A stretch of 64,000 nucleotides of DNA from Nocardioides jensenii JCM 1364 = NBRC 14755 (lineage in GTDB: Bacteria > Actinomycetota > Actinomycetes > Propionibacteriales > Nocardioidaceae): positions 1 through 64,000 of the forward strand of contig NZ_BCRJ01000075.1 in assembly GCF_001552535.1 (NCBI RefSeq), read 5' to 3'. A program made the position numbers and the translations under genes. Below the pieces are notes generated by a model, which made no database searches, was not told the origin of the DNA, and saw nothing but the letters and a program-made list of their open reading frames with translations. Of this stretch, positions 7,018 to 15,418 are shown in pieces. How positions within the stretch are numbered: position 1 is the first letter of the stretch; the number at the start of each line of letters is the position of its first letter.

Positions 7018-7817
7018 GAACCGGCGGCGAGCTCCTGGGAGCGGTTCCGTGCCGCCTCCATCGCGGAGAGGAACGCGGCGCGGACCCGGTGCACCTCGAG
7101 CTCGCGGATTGCGGCGGCGGTGGTGCCGGCCGGGGAGGTGACCTGCTCGCGCAGGACGGTCGGGTGGGTGCCGGTCTCGCGCAGCATCTTCGCCGAGCCG
7201 AACAGGGTCTGGATGACCAGCTCGGTGGCCGTGGCCCGGGGCAGACCGAGGTGCACACCCGCCTCGACCATCGACTCGACCACGTAGAAGATGTAGGCCG
7301 GTCCGGAGCCGGAGATCGCCGTGACGGCGTCCTGGTGCTTCTCGGGCACCCGGAGCACGTGGCCGGTGGCGCTCAGCAGCTGCTCGGCCTCGGCGAGGTG
7401 CTCCTCGTCGCAGTGCGACCCGGGCGAGATGGCGGCCATCCCCTCGTCGACCAGCGCCGGCGTGTTCGGCATGACCCGGACCACGGCGATGCCGTCGGGG
7501 ATGCGCGACTCGATGAACGCGGTGGTGATCCCGGCGGCCAGCGAGACGATCAGCTGGCCGGGGCGCAGGTGCGGCTCGAGCTCGTCGAGCACCGCACCCA
7601 TGTCCTGGGGCTTGACCACCAGGGCCAGGGTGTCGGCCTTCTGCGCGGCCTCGATGTTGGAGACCACCGTGACGGCGTACTTCTCCTCGAGCTCGCGGGC
7701 CCGGGCCTGGCGCTTCTCGCCGACGAGCAGCGTGTCAGCAGACACACCGGAACGCAGCAGCCCGGAGAGCAGGGTCTCACCCATGACGCCGGCGCCGATG
7801 ATGGCGGTCTGTGCCAT
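7014..7817 (-). CDS. proC: Pyrroline-5-carboxylate reductase
   Basis: Cytoplasmic enzyme of 267 residues that reduces pyrroline-5-carboxylate to proline with NAD(P)H. The N-terminal Rossmann motif is GAGVMGE. The C-terminal dimerisation domain carries the ProC signature around AITAISGSGPAY and ATELVIQTLFGSAKML. The start at MAQTAII follows an AGAGGTGG sequence; an in-frame GTG three codons earlier overlaps it. The gene follows proline dehydrogenase by 24 nt on the same strand, pairing a proline-making with a proline-breaking enzyme. Confidence 0.95.
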   Translation of the reverse strand: MAQTAIIGAGVMGETLLSGLLRSGVSADTLLVGEKRQARARELEEKYAVTVVSNIEAAQKADTLALVVKPQDMGAVLDELEPHLRPGQLIVSLAAGITTAFIESRIPDGIAVVRVMPNTPALVDEGMAAISPGSHCDEEHLAEAEQLLSATGHVLRVPEKHQDAVTAISGSGPAYIFYVVESMVEAGVHLGLPRATATELVIQTLFGSAKMLRETGTHPTVLREQVTSPAGTTAAAIRELEVHRVRAAFLSAMEAARNRSQELAAGS

Positions 7818-7841
7818 GCGGTCCACCTCTTCTTCGCAGAC

Positions 7842-8777
7842 TTACTTCTTGGAAACCAGGGACTTCACGAAGAATGACAGGTTCTGCGGTCGCTCCGCGA
7901 GACGTCTCATGAGGTAGCCGTACCACTCCTGGCCGTAGGGCAGGTAGACCCGCATCGTCTCCCCGGAGGCGGCCAGACGCTTCTGCTCCTCGGGCCGGAT
8001 GCCGTAGAGCATCTGGAACTCGTAGGTGCCCTTCTCGCGGCCGGCCTCGGCGGCGATCGACGAGGCGATCGCGACCATGCGCGGGTCGTGCGTGGCGATC
8101 ATCGGGTAGCCGCTGCCGCGCAACAGCACCTTGAGGCACCGCACGTAGGACTTGTCGACGTCGAGCTTGTCCTGGAAGGCGACCGACTCGGGCTCGCTGT
8201 AGGCACCCTTGCACAGCCGCACGCGCGAACCCTGGTGCGCCAACGCACGGCAGTCGGCCTCGGTGCGGTGCAGGTAGGCCTGGAGCACGGCGCCGGTCTC
8301 GGGGAAGTCCTGGCGCAGCTCGGCCAGGATCGCCAACGTCGAGTCGGTGGTGGTGTGGTCCTCCATGTCGAGGGTCACGGTCGTTCCCGCGTTGCGCGCC
8401 GCGTGGCAGATGGTGCGGGCGTTCTCCAGTGCGGTCTTGTGACCCACCCCCGGCAGCGCCTGACCGATCGCGCTGAGCTTGACCGAGACCTCGGCCCTGC
8501 GGGCCAGCCCGCGCGCCGAGAGCTGCCCCAGCAGGTCGAGGTAGGCCTCGACCGTGGCGTCCGCCTGGGCCGCGTCGAGGGTGTCCTCGCCGAGGAAGTC
8601 GAGCGTCACGGTGAGGCCGTCGTCGACCAGCCGGGCGGTGGCGTCGACGGCGTCGCCGGTGCCCTCACCGGGGACGTAGCTGTGCACGATGCCCGCGGAG
8701 ACCGGCATGGTGGAGACGAGTTTCTTGATCCGCTCGCTCCGGGCAAGGAGCAGCAGCGGTTGGCGCAACAACGACAT
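7842..8777 (-). CDS. Proline dehydrogenase (monofunctional PutA-type)
   Basis: FAD-dependent enzyme of 311 residues that oxidises proline to pyrroline-5-carboxylate. Family markers include SVKLSAIG, LDMEDHTTTDSTL, VRLCKGAYSEPESVAF, DVDKSYV and ATHDPRMV on the TIM-barrel strands, and the substrate/FAD region MRVYLPYGQEWYGYLMRRLAERPQN near the C-terminus. It is the short Gram-positive form without the pyrroline-carboxylate dehydrogenase half. The start is supported by a leaderless -10 (TAGCCT, minus strand 8784-8789). It is co-oriented with proC 24 nt downstream. Confidence 0.93.
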   Translation of the reverse strand: MSLLRQPLLLLARSERIKKLVSTMPVSAGIVHSYVPGEGTGDAVDATARLVDDGLTVTLDFLGEDTLDAAQADATVEAYLDLLGQLSARGLARRAEVSVKLSAIGQALPGVGHKTALENARTICHAARNAGTTVTLDMEDHTTTDSTLAILAELRQDFPETGAVLQAYLHRTEADCRALAHQGSRVRLCKGAYSEPESVAFQDKLDVDKSYVRCLKVLLRGSGYPMIATHDPRMVAIASSIAAEAGREKGTYEFQMLYGIRPEEQKRLAASGETMRVYLPYGQEWYGYLMRRLAERPQNLSFFVKSLVSKK

Positions 8778-8783
8778 GGCGTC

Positions 8784-8789
8784 AGGCTA
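8784..8789 (-). promoter_or_regulatory. -10 element of proline dehydrogenase-proC operon
   Basis: Minus-strand TAGCCT ends 6 nt upstream of the ATG at 8777. It implies leaderless transcription independent of the ABC-transporter genes upstream. Confidence 0.55.
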
Positions 8790-8870
8790 CGCCGTACGCC
8801 GGCCCGCGACCCAGTTGGTGTGCCGACCAGTCGGGCCGATGGGCCTTACCCCTGGCCCGCACACGAGACG

Positions 8871-9608
8871 TCAGGTCGTACGCCGGCTCAGGGTCGCCGC
8901 ACCGAGTGCCAGTGCGGCGAGCGCGAACGCCACGACCACGGCGAGATCACTCCACACGTCACCGGTCGCGCTGGTCGTGGTCAGCGTGCCCATGGCGTCG
9001 ACCGCGTAGGAGAGCGGCAGCACGTCGCTGATCGCTCCGAGCAGGTCGGGCAGCCGGTCACGGGCGACGAAGAGGCCGCAGAGCAGGATCTGCGGGATGA
9101 CCAGGGCCGGCATGAACTGCACGGCCTGGAACTCGGTCTGCGCGAAGGCACTGACGAAGAGGCCGAGCGCGGTGCCGAGCACGGCGTCGGCGACCGCGAC
9201 CACGGTGAGCAGCCAGACCGGGCCCTCGACGTCGAGGCCGAGCAGCCCGACGCTCAGCGCCACGGCGAGGATCGACTGGAGGGTGGCGATGGCACCGAAG
9301 GCCAGTGCGTAGCCGACCAGGAAGTCGCCCTTGCCCATCGGCATCGACAGCAGCCGCTCGAGGGTGCCACTGGTCCGCTCGCGCAGTGTGGTGACACTGG
9401 TGACCAGGAACATGATGATGAACGGGAACATCGCCAGCAGCGCCGGACCGAGGCGGTCGAAGGTGTTGCCGGGCAGGTCGTCGAACATCCACCACAGCAG
9501 CGACATCAGCAGGCAGGGCAGCACCAGCAGCATGGCCAGGGTGCGGTGGTCGCGGCGAATCTGGGTGAGCACCCGACCGGCCACGGCGAACGTGATGCGG
9601 GGATTCAT
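8871..9608 (-). CDS. ABC-2 type exporter, permease subunit
   Basis: Membrane protein of 245 residues with six predicted helices. The first two follow an N-terminal cytoplasmic stretch (about 25-45 and 55-75). The ABC-2 hallmark region RERTSGTLERLLSMPM follows helix 2. It pairs with the ATPase encoded just upstream, whose stop overlaps this ATG by 4 nt (ATGA). DrrAB-like exporters have this architecture and usually expel drugs or lipids. The cargo is unknown, but control by an adjacent TetR gene suggests a small-molecule inducer. Confidence 0.85.
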   Translation of the reverse strand: MNPRITFAVAGRVLTQIRRDHRTLAMLLVLPCLLMSLLWWMFDDLPGNTFDRLGPALLAMFPFIIMFLVTSVTTLRERTSGTLERLLSMPMGKGDFLVGYALAFGAIATLQSILAVALSVGLLGLDVEGPVWLLTVVAVADAVLGTALGLFVSAFAQTEFQAVQFMPALVIPQILLCGLFVARDRLPDLLGAISDVLPLSYAVDAMGTLTTTSATGDVWSDLAVVVAFALAALALGAATLSRRTT

Positions 9609-10318
9609 TCGGCACCTCTCACGATGGTCAGGAAGGCCTGCTCGATGTCGTCGGCACCGGCCTTCGCGCGGATCTCGTCGGGGGTGCCGTCGGCGATGAA
9701 CACCCCGTCACGCATCAGCAGCAGGCGGTCGCAGCGCTCGGCCTCGTCCATGACATGGCTGGAGACCAGCACCGCGGTGCCGTCGCCGGCGAGCCGGTGG
9801 AACATCGACCAGAGGTCCTCGCGCAGCACGGGGTCGAGGCCGACCGTCGGCTCGTCGAGCACCAGCAGGTCGGGCGTGCCCAGCAACGCCACGGCCAGGC
9901 TGGCCCGGGAGCGCTGCCCGCCGCTGAGGTTGCCGACGACCGCGTCGGCGTGCGACCCGAGGTCGACGGACTCGATGACCCGGTCGACATGCTCGGCGCC
10001 GACCCCGAGCACCTTGGCGAAGAAGCGCAGGTTCTCGCGCACACTGAGGTCGTCGTACACGCTCGCGGCCTGGGTGACGTAGCCGATCCGGTCGCGCAGG
10101 GCACGCGATCCGGCCTTCGCGCCGAACACGGTGACCTCGCCCGTCACTCCGGCTTGCACGCCGACCAGCACGCGCATCAGCGTGGACTTGCCGCAGCCGG
10201 AGGGGCCCAGCAGTCCGGTCACCTGACCCACGGGGATCGTGAAGTCGAGCCCGTGGAGGACCTCCTTGGAGCCGCGGACCACCTCGAGCCCGTGCACCTC
10301 AACCGCGTTATTCATCAT
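9605..10318 (-). CDS. ABC exporter, ATPase subunit
   Basis: Cytoplasmic ATPase of 237 residues. The Walker A motif is GPSGCGKST, the signature LSGGQRSRASLA, the Walker B LLVLDEPTVGLDP, and the switch His is in VLVSSHVMDEAERCD. It energises the ABC-2 permease whose gene it overlaps by 4 nt. The ATG at 10318 is chosen because a minus-strand CATAAT (10326-10331) lies 7 nt upstream, with no Shine-Dalgarno sequence. A palindromic operator candidate overlaps this start. The gene lies 84 nt downstream of the TetR gene. Confidence 0.9.
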   Translation of the reverse strand: MMNNAVEVHGLEVVRGSKEVLHGLDFTIPVGQVTGLLGPSGCGKSTLMRVLVGVQAGVTGEVTVFGAKAGSRALRDRIGYVTQAASVYDDLSVRENLRFFAKVLGVGAEHVDRVIESVDLGSHADAVVGNLSGGQRSRASLAVALLGTPDLLVLDEPTVGLDPVLREDLWSMFHRLAGDGTAVLVSSHVMDEAERCDRLLLMRDGVFIADGTPDEIRAKAGADDIEQAFLTIVRGAE

Positions 10319-10326
10319 CTGTTGAA
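10311..10326. promoter_or_regulatory. Candidate TetR operator on ABC-exporter start
   Basis: TTCATCATCTGTTGAA is an imperfect 16-bp palindrome (TTCAnCAnnTGnTGAA, 12 of 16 positions symmetrical). It covers the ATG and presumed transcription start of the exporter ATPase gene and touches its -10. It is the only clear dyad in the 84-nt gap after the TetR gene. Confidence 0.5.
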
Positions 10327-10402
10327 TTATGCGCGACGAGAGCGCACCGCACAACCCCTGCTCCGGATTTCCGGGTCGGGCGGGACAGTGGGGGCGCCAG
10401 AA

Positions 10403-11011
10403 TCAGGGGAGGTCGCCGGTGAAGTAGCGCTGCAGCGTCGGGGCGTACGTCGCCACCACCTGCTCGGCAGGCATCGACGCCAACGGCTCCACCCGCAGCA
10501 CGTAGCGCATGATGATGAACCCGAACACCTGCGAGGCCACCAACGGCATCCGCACGTCCGCACGATCAAGATCGAGCCCCTTCCCGACCGGACCGAGCAC
10601 CAGGCCGAGGAACCCGTCACGAACCAAGGACTGGGTGTCGGAGTCGAAGACACCGCGGGCAATCCCCAACAGGGACAGGCGAATCTCGGGGTCGTCCCAC
10701 ACCTGCACGGCCACCCGCATGAGATTCTCACCGGCCGCGTCGGCACCGCCCGCGACCACCGGGGCCATCGCGGCACGCGGGTCGACCTTGATCTGCATCG
10801 CGGCCAGGAACAGGTCGTCCTTGGCCCCGAAGTAGTGGTGCACGAGCGCCGGGTCGACCCCGGCGGCCGCGGCCACGGCGCGGATCGTGGTGCCCTTCAG
10901 GCCGCGTTCGGCGAACAGGCTCCGGGCGGCGGACAGGATTCCGGCCCGGGTGTCGGGCGAGCCCGGACGCCGACCCGGACCACGCACGGCACCCGTGGGC
11001 TCATCGGTCAT
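10403..11011 (-). CDS. TetR-family transcriptional regulator
   Basis: Regulator of 202 residues. The N-terminal HTH lies at about 25-70 ([46 protein letters not shown]), and the variable ligand domain has the form of the TetR_C_18-like group. Its ATG overlaps the stop of the TIM-barrel gene by 4 nt. The exporter ATPase gene begins 84 nt downstream behind its own promoter with a palindrome, so this protein is the likely repressor of that exporter. Confidence 0.9.
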   Translation of the reverse strand: MTDEPTGAVRGPGRRPGSPDTRAGILSAARSLFAERGLKGTTIRAVAAAAGVDPALVHHYFGAKDDLFLAAMQIKVDPRAAMAPVVAGGADAAGENLMRVAVQVWDDPEIRLSLLGIARGVFDSDTQSLVRDGFLGLVLGPVGKGLDLDRADVRMPLVASQVFGFIIMRYVLRVEPLASMPAEQVVATYAPTLQRYFTGDLP

Positions 11012-11814
11012 GTCGGGTCCCCCGCCTCATCACGAGCCACGAAGTGATCACGGACGAACTGCAGGGACTCGACGAGATCGGCGGTGCGGGCGGCCGTCGT
11101 ACCCGACCGGCGGGTGTTGATCTCCACGACGATGTGGCCATCGAAGCCGACCTCGGCCAGGTGTCCCAGCAGCTCGGCGGCGGGCTGGTTGCCCCGCCCC
11201 GGCACGAGATGCTCGTCCTTGGGTGATCCGCTCCCATCGGTGAGGTGCAGGTGCCGCAGGCGCGGGCCCAGCCGCTTGGCCATCGCCAGCGGATCCGACT
11301 GCGCGGTCGCCGCGTGGGAGAGGTCGAGTGTGGTGTTCGCGTAGTCCTCCTCCGACGGGTCCCACCCCGGGGAGTAGACCTCGACCCCGCGCCGCGACGT
11401 GGCCCGCCAGGGATACATGTTCTCCACCGCGAACTTGATGCCCGTGGCCTGCTCCAGGCCCTCGATGCCCCACGCGAACTCGCGGGCGTAGTCCTTCTGC
11501 CAGCGGAACGGTGGGTGTACGACGACCACGTCGGCGCCCACTTCCAGCGCCATCTCGGCCGATCGTTCGAGCTTGCCCCACGGGTCGGATCCCCAGACCC
11601 GCTGCGTGATTAGCAGGCACGGCGCATGCACGGCACAGACCGGGATCGCGTGGTGGGCCGAGAGCTGCCGGATCGCCGAGACCTGCTGACTGAGCGAGTC
11701 GATGCCGACCATCACCTCGACCGCGTCGTAGCCCAGCTTCGCCGCATGGGCGAAGGCGTGCGCGGTCGACTCGGGGTAGACCGAGGCCGTGGACAGTCCG
11801 ACGAGAGGAGACAT
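11008..11814 (-). CDS. Xylose-isomerase-like TIM-barrel protein
   Basis: Protein of 268 residues of the sugar phosphate isomerase/epimerase (AP endonuclease family 2) type. Metal-binding positions are suggested by the conserved [31 protein letters not shown] and VVEINTR stretches. It lies 4 nt after the Ppx/GppA gene and overlaps tetR by 4 nt. The same Ppx-TIM-barrel order, with proC nearby, is remembered from mycobacteria (Rv0496-Rv0500). The substrate is unknown. Confidence 0.82.
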   Translation of the reverse strand: MSPLVGLSTASVYPESTAHAFAHAAKLGYDAVEVMVGIDSLSQQVSAIRQLSAHHAIPVCAVHAPCLLITQRVWGSDPWGKLERSAEMALEVGADVVVVHPPFRWQKDYAREFAWGIEGLEQATGIKFAVENMYPWRATSRRGVEVYSPGWDPSEEDYANTTLDLSHAATAQSDPLAMAKRLGPRLRHLHLTDGSGSPKDEHLVPGRGNQPAAELLGHLAEVGFDGHIVVEINTRRSGTTAARTADLVESLQFVRDHFVARDEAGDPT

Positions 11815-11818
11815 GGCC

Positions 11819-12784
11819 TCAGACTGGTTCCGACCGGCCTGGCCAGACCCCTTCGAGCACGGAGATCTGGTCGAAGCGCTCGAGGATGACGCCCTCGCGC
11901 AACGCCCACGGGCACACCTCGAGCGCGGTCAGGTCGAAGATGTCCATGACCGCCTCGGCGACCAGGGCACCGGGCACGATCTGGTGTGATCGGCTCGGTG
12001 AGACACCGGGCAGCACGGCCAGCTCCTCGGGGGACATCGCGATCAGCTTCGGCAGCCACTCGGCCAACGCCGCGGCCGGGAGCTGGCGCGGCACGAGCGG
12101 ACCGTCGGCGGACGGCGCGGCACCGCAGATGCGGGCCAGCGAGCGGAACGTCTTCGAGGTGGCCGCGGCCCGGTCGGGGGCTCCTGATCGGAGCAGGTTG
12201 CCGGCATCGCGGGCGATCTCGGCACGAATCTGGCGTCGCAGCGCGCGGATGGAGTCCTCGTCGGGGACCCCGGAGTCGAACCAGTCCTTGGCCAGGCGGG
12301 CCGCGCCGAGCGGCAGCGACCAGGCCACGTCGGGCGCCTCGTCCTGGCCGCCGGCGATCTCCAGGGACCCGCCGCCGATGTCGAAGACGGCCAGTCGACC
12401 GGCCGACCAGCCGAACCAGCGGCGTACGGCGAGGAAGGTCAGCCGCGCCTCGTCCTCACCGGGCAACACTTCGAGATCGACACCGGTGACCGATCGCACG
12501 TGCTCCAGCACGGTGTCGGAGTTCACCGCGTCGCGCACCGCCGACGTCGCGAACCCGAGCATCTCCTCGCAGCCCTTGTCCTCGGCGACCACCAGGGCCT
12601 GCCGGCAGAACTCGGTCAACGCGTCGATGCCGGCCTGCGTGACCGCGCCGTCCTCGTCGAGGTGCTCGGCCAGGCGGAGCGGCTCCTTGTAGGAGTACGC
12701 GGGCAACGGCGCTGCCCCGCCGTGGGCGTCCACGACGAGCAGGTGACCGGTGTTGGAACCGATGTCGAGCACTCCCAGCCTCAT
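11819..12784 (-). CDS. Ppx/GppA exopolyphosphatase-type phosphatase
   Basis: Protein of 321 residues of the ASKHA fold, expected to hydrolyse polyphosphate or pppGpp. The first phosphate loop is [12 protein letters not shown] at the N-terminus and the second [10 protein letters not shown] near residue 138. It is the short single-module actinobacterial form, without the C-terminal HD-like domain of E. coli Ppx. The ATG is fixed by a leaderless -10 (TACCGT on minus, 12791-12796). It diverges from the Cys-rich gene across 39 bp. Confidence 0.88.
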   Translation of the reverse strand: MRLGVLDIGSNTGHLLVVDAHGGAAPLPAYSYKEPLRLAEHLDEDGAVTQAGIDALTEFCRQALVVAEDKGCEEMLGFATSAVRDAVNSDTVLEHVRSVTGVDLEVLPGEDEARLTFLAVRRWFGWSAGRLAVFDIGGGSLEIAGGQDEAPDVAWSLPLGAARLAKDWFDSGVPDEDSIRALRRQIRAEIARDAGNLLRSGAPDRAAATSKTFRSLARICGAAPSADGPLVPRQLPAAALAEWLPKLIAMSPEELAVLPGVSPSRSHQIVPGALVAEAVMDIFDLTALEVCPWALREGVILERFDQISVLEGVWPGRSEPV

Positions 12785-12790
12785 GGGGCA

Positions 12791-12817
12791 ACGGTATCCC
12801 CGTCGGGCACGTAGGGT
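12791..12817. promoter_or_regulatory. Divergent leaderless promoters
   Basis: The 39-bp gap between the two starts carries two -10 elements. Minus-strand TACCGT (12791-12796) lies 6 nt before the ppx ATG, and plus-strand TAGGGT (12812-12817) lies 6 nt before the GTG at 12824. Their polymerase footprints must overlap, so the promoters probably compete. Confidence 0.6.
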
Positions 12818-12823
12818 TGTGCA

Positions 12824-13600
12824 GTGCCCGAAGTACCCCTCGACTTTCCCCGCGCCTGGGTCGAGTTCCCCGACCCCACCGACGAGGACCAGGTCTTCCG
12901 TTGCGACCTGACCTGGCTGACCTCGAACTACACCTGCATCTTCGGGTCCGGGTGCTCCGGGATCTACCGCGACTCCCCCGACGTCGGCTGCTGCACGCTC
13001 GGCGCGCACTTCTCCGACGAGGACGACGAGAACCGCGTGGCGGCGTACGTCGACCAGCTCGACGAGACCAGGTGGCAGTTCCATCCGGGCCGCAAGGTGC
13101 GCAAGAAGGACTGGGTCGAGAAGGACGACGAGGGGGCCCGCAAGACACTGGCCATCGAGGTCGACGGCCAGAGCGCGTGCATCTTCCACAACCGCGCCGA
13201 CTTCACGACCGAGAACTGGACCATCGGCGCCGGCTGCGCCCTGCACGGGCTGGCCCTCGCCCAGGGCAGGAACCCGCTGGAGACCAAGCCCGACGTGTGC
13301 TGGCAGCTGCCGATCCGGCGCACCTACCGCGATGTCGAGCGTCCGGACGGAACGACGTACTCCGAGGTGACCGTCACCGAGTACGACCGCCGCGGCTGGG
13401 GCCCGGGCGGGCATGACCTCGACTGGTACTGCACGGGCAACACCGAGGCCCACGTGGCGATGGAGCCGTTCTACGTCACCAACGCCGCCGAGCTCGTCGA
13501 GCTGATGGGCCAGGCGGCGTACGACGAGCTCGTGCGTCACTGCGAGCACCACCTGCGATCACGATCGCTGCTGGCGATCCATCCGGCCGACCCACGCTGA
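12824..13600 (+). CDS. Conserved cysteine-rich hypothetical protein
   Basis: Protein of 258 residues with no signal peptide or membrane segment. Ten cysteines are visible: C27, C38, C44 and the pair C56-C57 in the first quarter, then C119, C138, C159, C203 and C240. The early C-x10-C-x5-C-x11-CC spacing recalls the YkgJ/DUF3109 metal-binding families, so an Fe or Zn centre is plausible. Its place next to Ppx/GppA matches the mycobacterial Rv0495c-Rv0496 pair. The GTG start follows a leaderless -10. No function is assigned. Confidence 0.72.
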   Translation: MPEVPLDFPRAWVEFPDPTDEDQVFRCDLTWLTSNYTCIFGSGCSGIYRDSPDVGCCTLGAHFSDEDDENRVAAYVDQLDETRWQFHPGRKVRKKDWVEKDDEGARKTLAIEVDGQSACIFHNRADFTTENWTIGAGCALHGLALAQGRNPLETKPDVCWQLPIRRTYRDVERPDGTTYSEVTVTEYDRRGWGPGGHDLDWYCTGNTEAHVAMEPFYVTNAAELVELMGQAAYDELVRHCEHHLRSRSLLAIHPADPR

Positions 13601-13667
13601 CCGGCACACAAGCCTCTCGACGTCAAGAGACAGCACCCCCGATGTGACCGACGGATCATCGAGAGAC

Positions 13668-13673
13668 CAGAAT
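13668..13673 (+). promoter_or_regulatory. -10 element for glyoxalase-like gene
   Basis: CAGAAT lies 7 nt upstream of the ATG at 13681. There is no Shine-Dalgarno sequence. The element favours this ATG over one 9 nt earlier. Confidence 0.45.
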
Positions 13674-13680
13674 GCTGGGC

Positions 13681-14319
13681 ATGCGCCTGGACCACCTCTC
13701 TTTCGCGGCCGGACCCGACGGTCTCGCGGCCACAGCTCAGCGGCTGGGGGATCTGCTCGGCAAGGAGTTCACCGATGGCGGGATCCATCCCCGCTTCGGC
13801 ACCCGGAACCGCATCCTTCCACTCGCTGAGAACACCTATCTCGAAGTCGTGGAGGTCCTCGACCACCCGGCCTCCGACAAGGCTCCGTTCGGCCAGGCCG
13901 TCCGTGCCCGCTCCGCCCTCGGCGGCGGCTGGCTCGGCTGGGTCGTCGCGGTCGACGACATCGCCCCGGTCGAGCAGCGCCTGGGTCGTGCGGCCGTTGA
14001 CGGCTCGCGTCACCGCCCCGACGGCAAGGCACTGTCGTGGAAGCAGATCGGCATCAACGGCCTGATCTCCGACCCGCAGCTGCCGTTCTTCGTGCAGTGG
14101 CTCTCCCCCACCGAGGACCACCCCAGCGCGGGCGCCTCCGGCGACTTCTCCCTTGCCTGTCTGGAGATCGCCGGCGACCCGCACCGCGTCAGCGAGTGGC
14201 TCGGCGAGACCGTCGAGTCTCCTCTCGAGGACGTCAAGGTCGAGTGGGTCGCCCCGCACGGCACCCCCGGTGTGATCGCCGCCCAGTTCCAGACCCCCAA
14301 CGGCCTCGTCCGGATTTGA
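13681..14319 (+). CDS. Glyoxalase-like (VOC superfamily) protein
   Basis: Protein of 212 residues beginning MRLDHLSFAAGPDGL, with the glyoxalase-like fold of the actinobacterial VOC family (Glyoxalase_3 type). His4 and the Glu in YLEVVEVLD are plausible metal ligands. The second half (DFSLACLEIAGDP onward) is the usual C-terminal extension. Members bind metals and act on varied small molecules; the substrate is not predictable. It stands alone, with a REP-like intergenic region after it. Confidence 0.75.
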   Translation: MRLDHLSFAAGPDGLAATAQRLGDLLGKEFTDGGIHPRFGTRNRILPLAENTYLEVVEVLDHPASDKAPFGQAVRARSALGGGWLGWVVAVDDIAPVEQRLGRAAVDGSRHRPDGKALSWKQIGINGLISDPQLPFFVQWLSPTEDHPSAGASGDFSLACLEIAGDPHRVSEWLGETVESPLEDVKVEWVAPHGTPGVIAAQFQTPNGLVRI

Positions 14320-14482
14320 GGCGGCCAGCCCGGCGCGAGGAACGAGCGCCGGGAGTGGGGCCGACCAGGTCGAGTCTCGATACGCCCGGCTCGTCCCTCG
14401 CCGGGCTACTCGACCACCGAAAGCCTGACGTGACTGAGGAACGAAGTCACGCAAGCGCATCGAGACCAGGACCCGTGGGCCG
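14320..14482 (+). repeat. REP-like intergenic repeat region
   Basis: No gene is visible in these 163 nt. They contain GGTCGAGTCTCGATACGCCC, then CTACTCGACCACCG, then CTGAGGAACGAAG and CATCGAGACC. Two blocks (CGGC...CTCGCCG) form hairpins. The GAGGAACGAA and CGAGACC words recur at 19,300-19,355, so this is one copy of a dispersed repeat family. Confidence 0.6.
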
Positions 14483-15181
14483 GTGACCAAGCCCAGCCGG
14501 GGCGCGGTGCCCAGTCCGAACATCTGGCACCACCCGGCGACCTACGAGCTCGAGAACCACGCCGCCGACCCCGACGGTCTGATCGAGTCGGCCATGCGGT
14601 CCGTCGCGGACTGGTCCGGGCGCACGCTCCTCGACCTGGGCTGCGGCTCCGGCTTCCACCTGGCCCGGTGGGCCGAGACCTCTCGCCAGGTCATCGGTGT
14701 GGAGCCGCACCCCGACCTGGTCTCGATCGCACGACGCCGGACACGCCGGCTCGACAACGTGGTCGTGCACCAGGGCACCGCCCAGGAGATCCCGCTGCCC
14801 GACGCCTCGGTCGACGTGATGCAGGCCAGGTGGGCCTACTTCTTCGGGCCGGGATGCGAGCCGGGGTTGGCGGAGCTCGACCGCGTGATGCGCCGCGGGG
14901 GCACCGCGTTCGTCATCGACAACGACGCCTCCCGTTCCACGTTCGGCGGCTGGTTCCGTCGCGGCTACCCGATGATCGACCCCGATGAGGTCGAGCGGTT
15001 CTGGTCGCGGCACGGCTGGCACCGCCAGCCCCTCGACATCCGCTGGTCCTTCGCGAACCGCGCCGACTTCGAGGCCGTCGTACGCATCGAGTTCGACAAG
15101 GAGACCGCCGCGCACGTCCTCTCGACGTACGACGGGTTCGAGGTGGACTACGCCGTCAACCTCTGGAGTCGCACCTACTGA
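14483..15181 (+). CDS. Class I SAM-dependent methyltransferase
   Basis: Protein of 232 residues with SAM motif I LLDLGCGSGFHLARW at about residues 49-63, the acidic end of strand 2 in VIGVEPHPDLV, and motif III-IV in ASVDVMQARWAYFFGPG. It belongs to the UbiE/Methyltransf_11 type. The GTG start is not strongly marked. Its substrate is not evident from the neighbours (glyoxalase-like upstream, DAHP synthase downstream with its own promoter). Confidence 0.85.
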   Translation: MTKPSRGAVPSPNIWHHPATYELENHAADPDGLIESAMRSVADWSGRTLLDLGCGSGFHLARWAETSRQVIGVEPHPDLVSIARRRTRRLDNVVVHQGTAQEIPLPDASVDVMQARWAYFFGPGCEPGLAELDRVMRRGGTAFVIDNDASRSTFGGWFRRGYPMIDPDEVERFWSRHGWHRQPLDIRWSFANRADFEAVVRIEFDKETAAHVLSTYDGFEVDYAVNLWSRTY

Positions 15182-15239
15182 GCGTGCCTGCGGCGCGACC
15201 TCGATGCGACCGCCTGCCGTCGCGGTTGACGCCATGTCG

Positions 15240-15245
15240 TAGGCT
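15240..15245 (+). promoter_or_regulatory. -10 element of DAHP synthase leader transcript
   Basis: TAGGCT lies 7 nt upstream of the leader peptide ATG at 15253. This fits leaderless transcription starting at the peptide. Confidence 0.55.
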
Positions 15246-15252
15246 GCTGCGC

Positions 15253-15312
15253 ATGAACACCCGTTGGTATGCGTATTTTGCGTTGGCTCTGGAGGAGCCC
15301 GCGTTCGACTGA
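15253..15312 (+). CDS. Aromatic-residue leader peptide before DAHP synthase
   Basis: A 19-codon frame encoding MNTRWYAYFALALEEPAFD, with Trp, Tyr, Tyr and Phe within five codons (residues 5-9) and another Phe before the end. It starts 7 nt after a -10 element and its stop falls in the loop of a strong hairpin, 106 nt before the DAHP synthase start. Residue content fits the pathway's end products. An analogous leader is known before aroF in Corynebacterium glutamicum. Regulation here is inferred. Confidence 0.75.
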   Translation: MNTRWYAYFALALEEPAFD

Positions 15313-15378
15313 CGCGCACCAACACCTTCAGAGCCACAGGGCGGAGAGCGATCTCTGCCCTTTCGCCATTTCATGGCG
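15285..15378 (+). promoter_or_regulatory. Candidate attenuator upstream of DAHP synthase
   Basis: GGCTCTGGAGG (15285-15295, inside the leader frame) pairs over 11 positions, one of them G-U, with CCTTCAGAGCC (15325-15335). Next comes AGGGC (15338-15342) pairing with GCCCT (15357-15361), with an inner AGAG/CTCT stem and a GG bulge, followed by TTTC. A third hairpin, CGCCAT/ATGGCG (15364-15378), follows. CAGAG in the second arm can also pair with CTCTG in the terminator arm, so alternative folds exist. Which hairpin terminates is not certain. Confidence 0.6.
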
Positions 15379-15418
15379 GGTTCTGACCGGATCCGCCTCC
15401 ACCGGACAGGAACCCAGC

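Noticed and set aside
15364-15378. CGCCAT/ATGGCG hairpin as the main terminator before DAHP synthase
   Set aside because: No T-run follows it. The hairpin at 15338-15361, followed by TTTC, is the better candidate, so this one is only noted as part of the leader.
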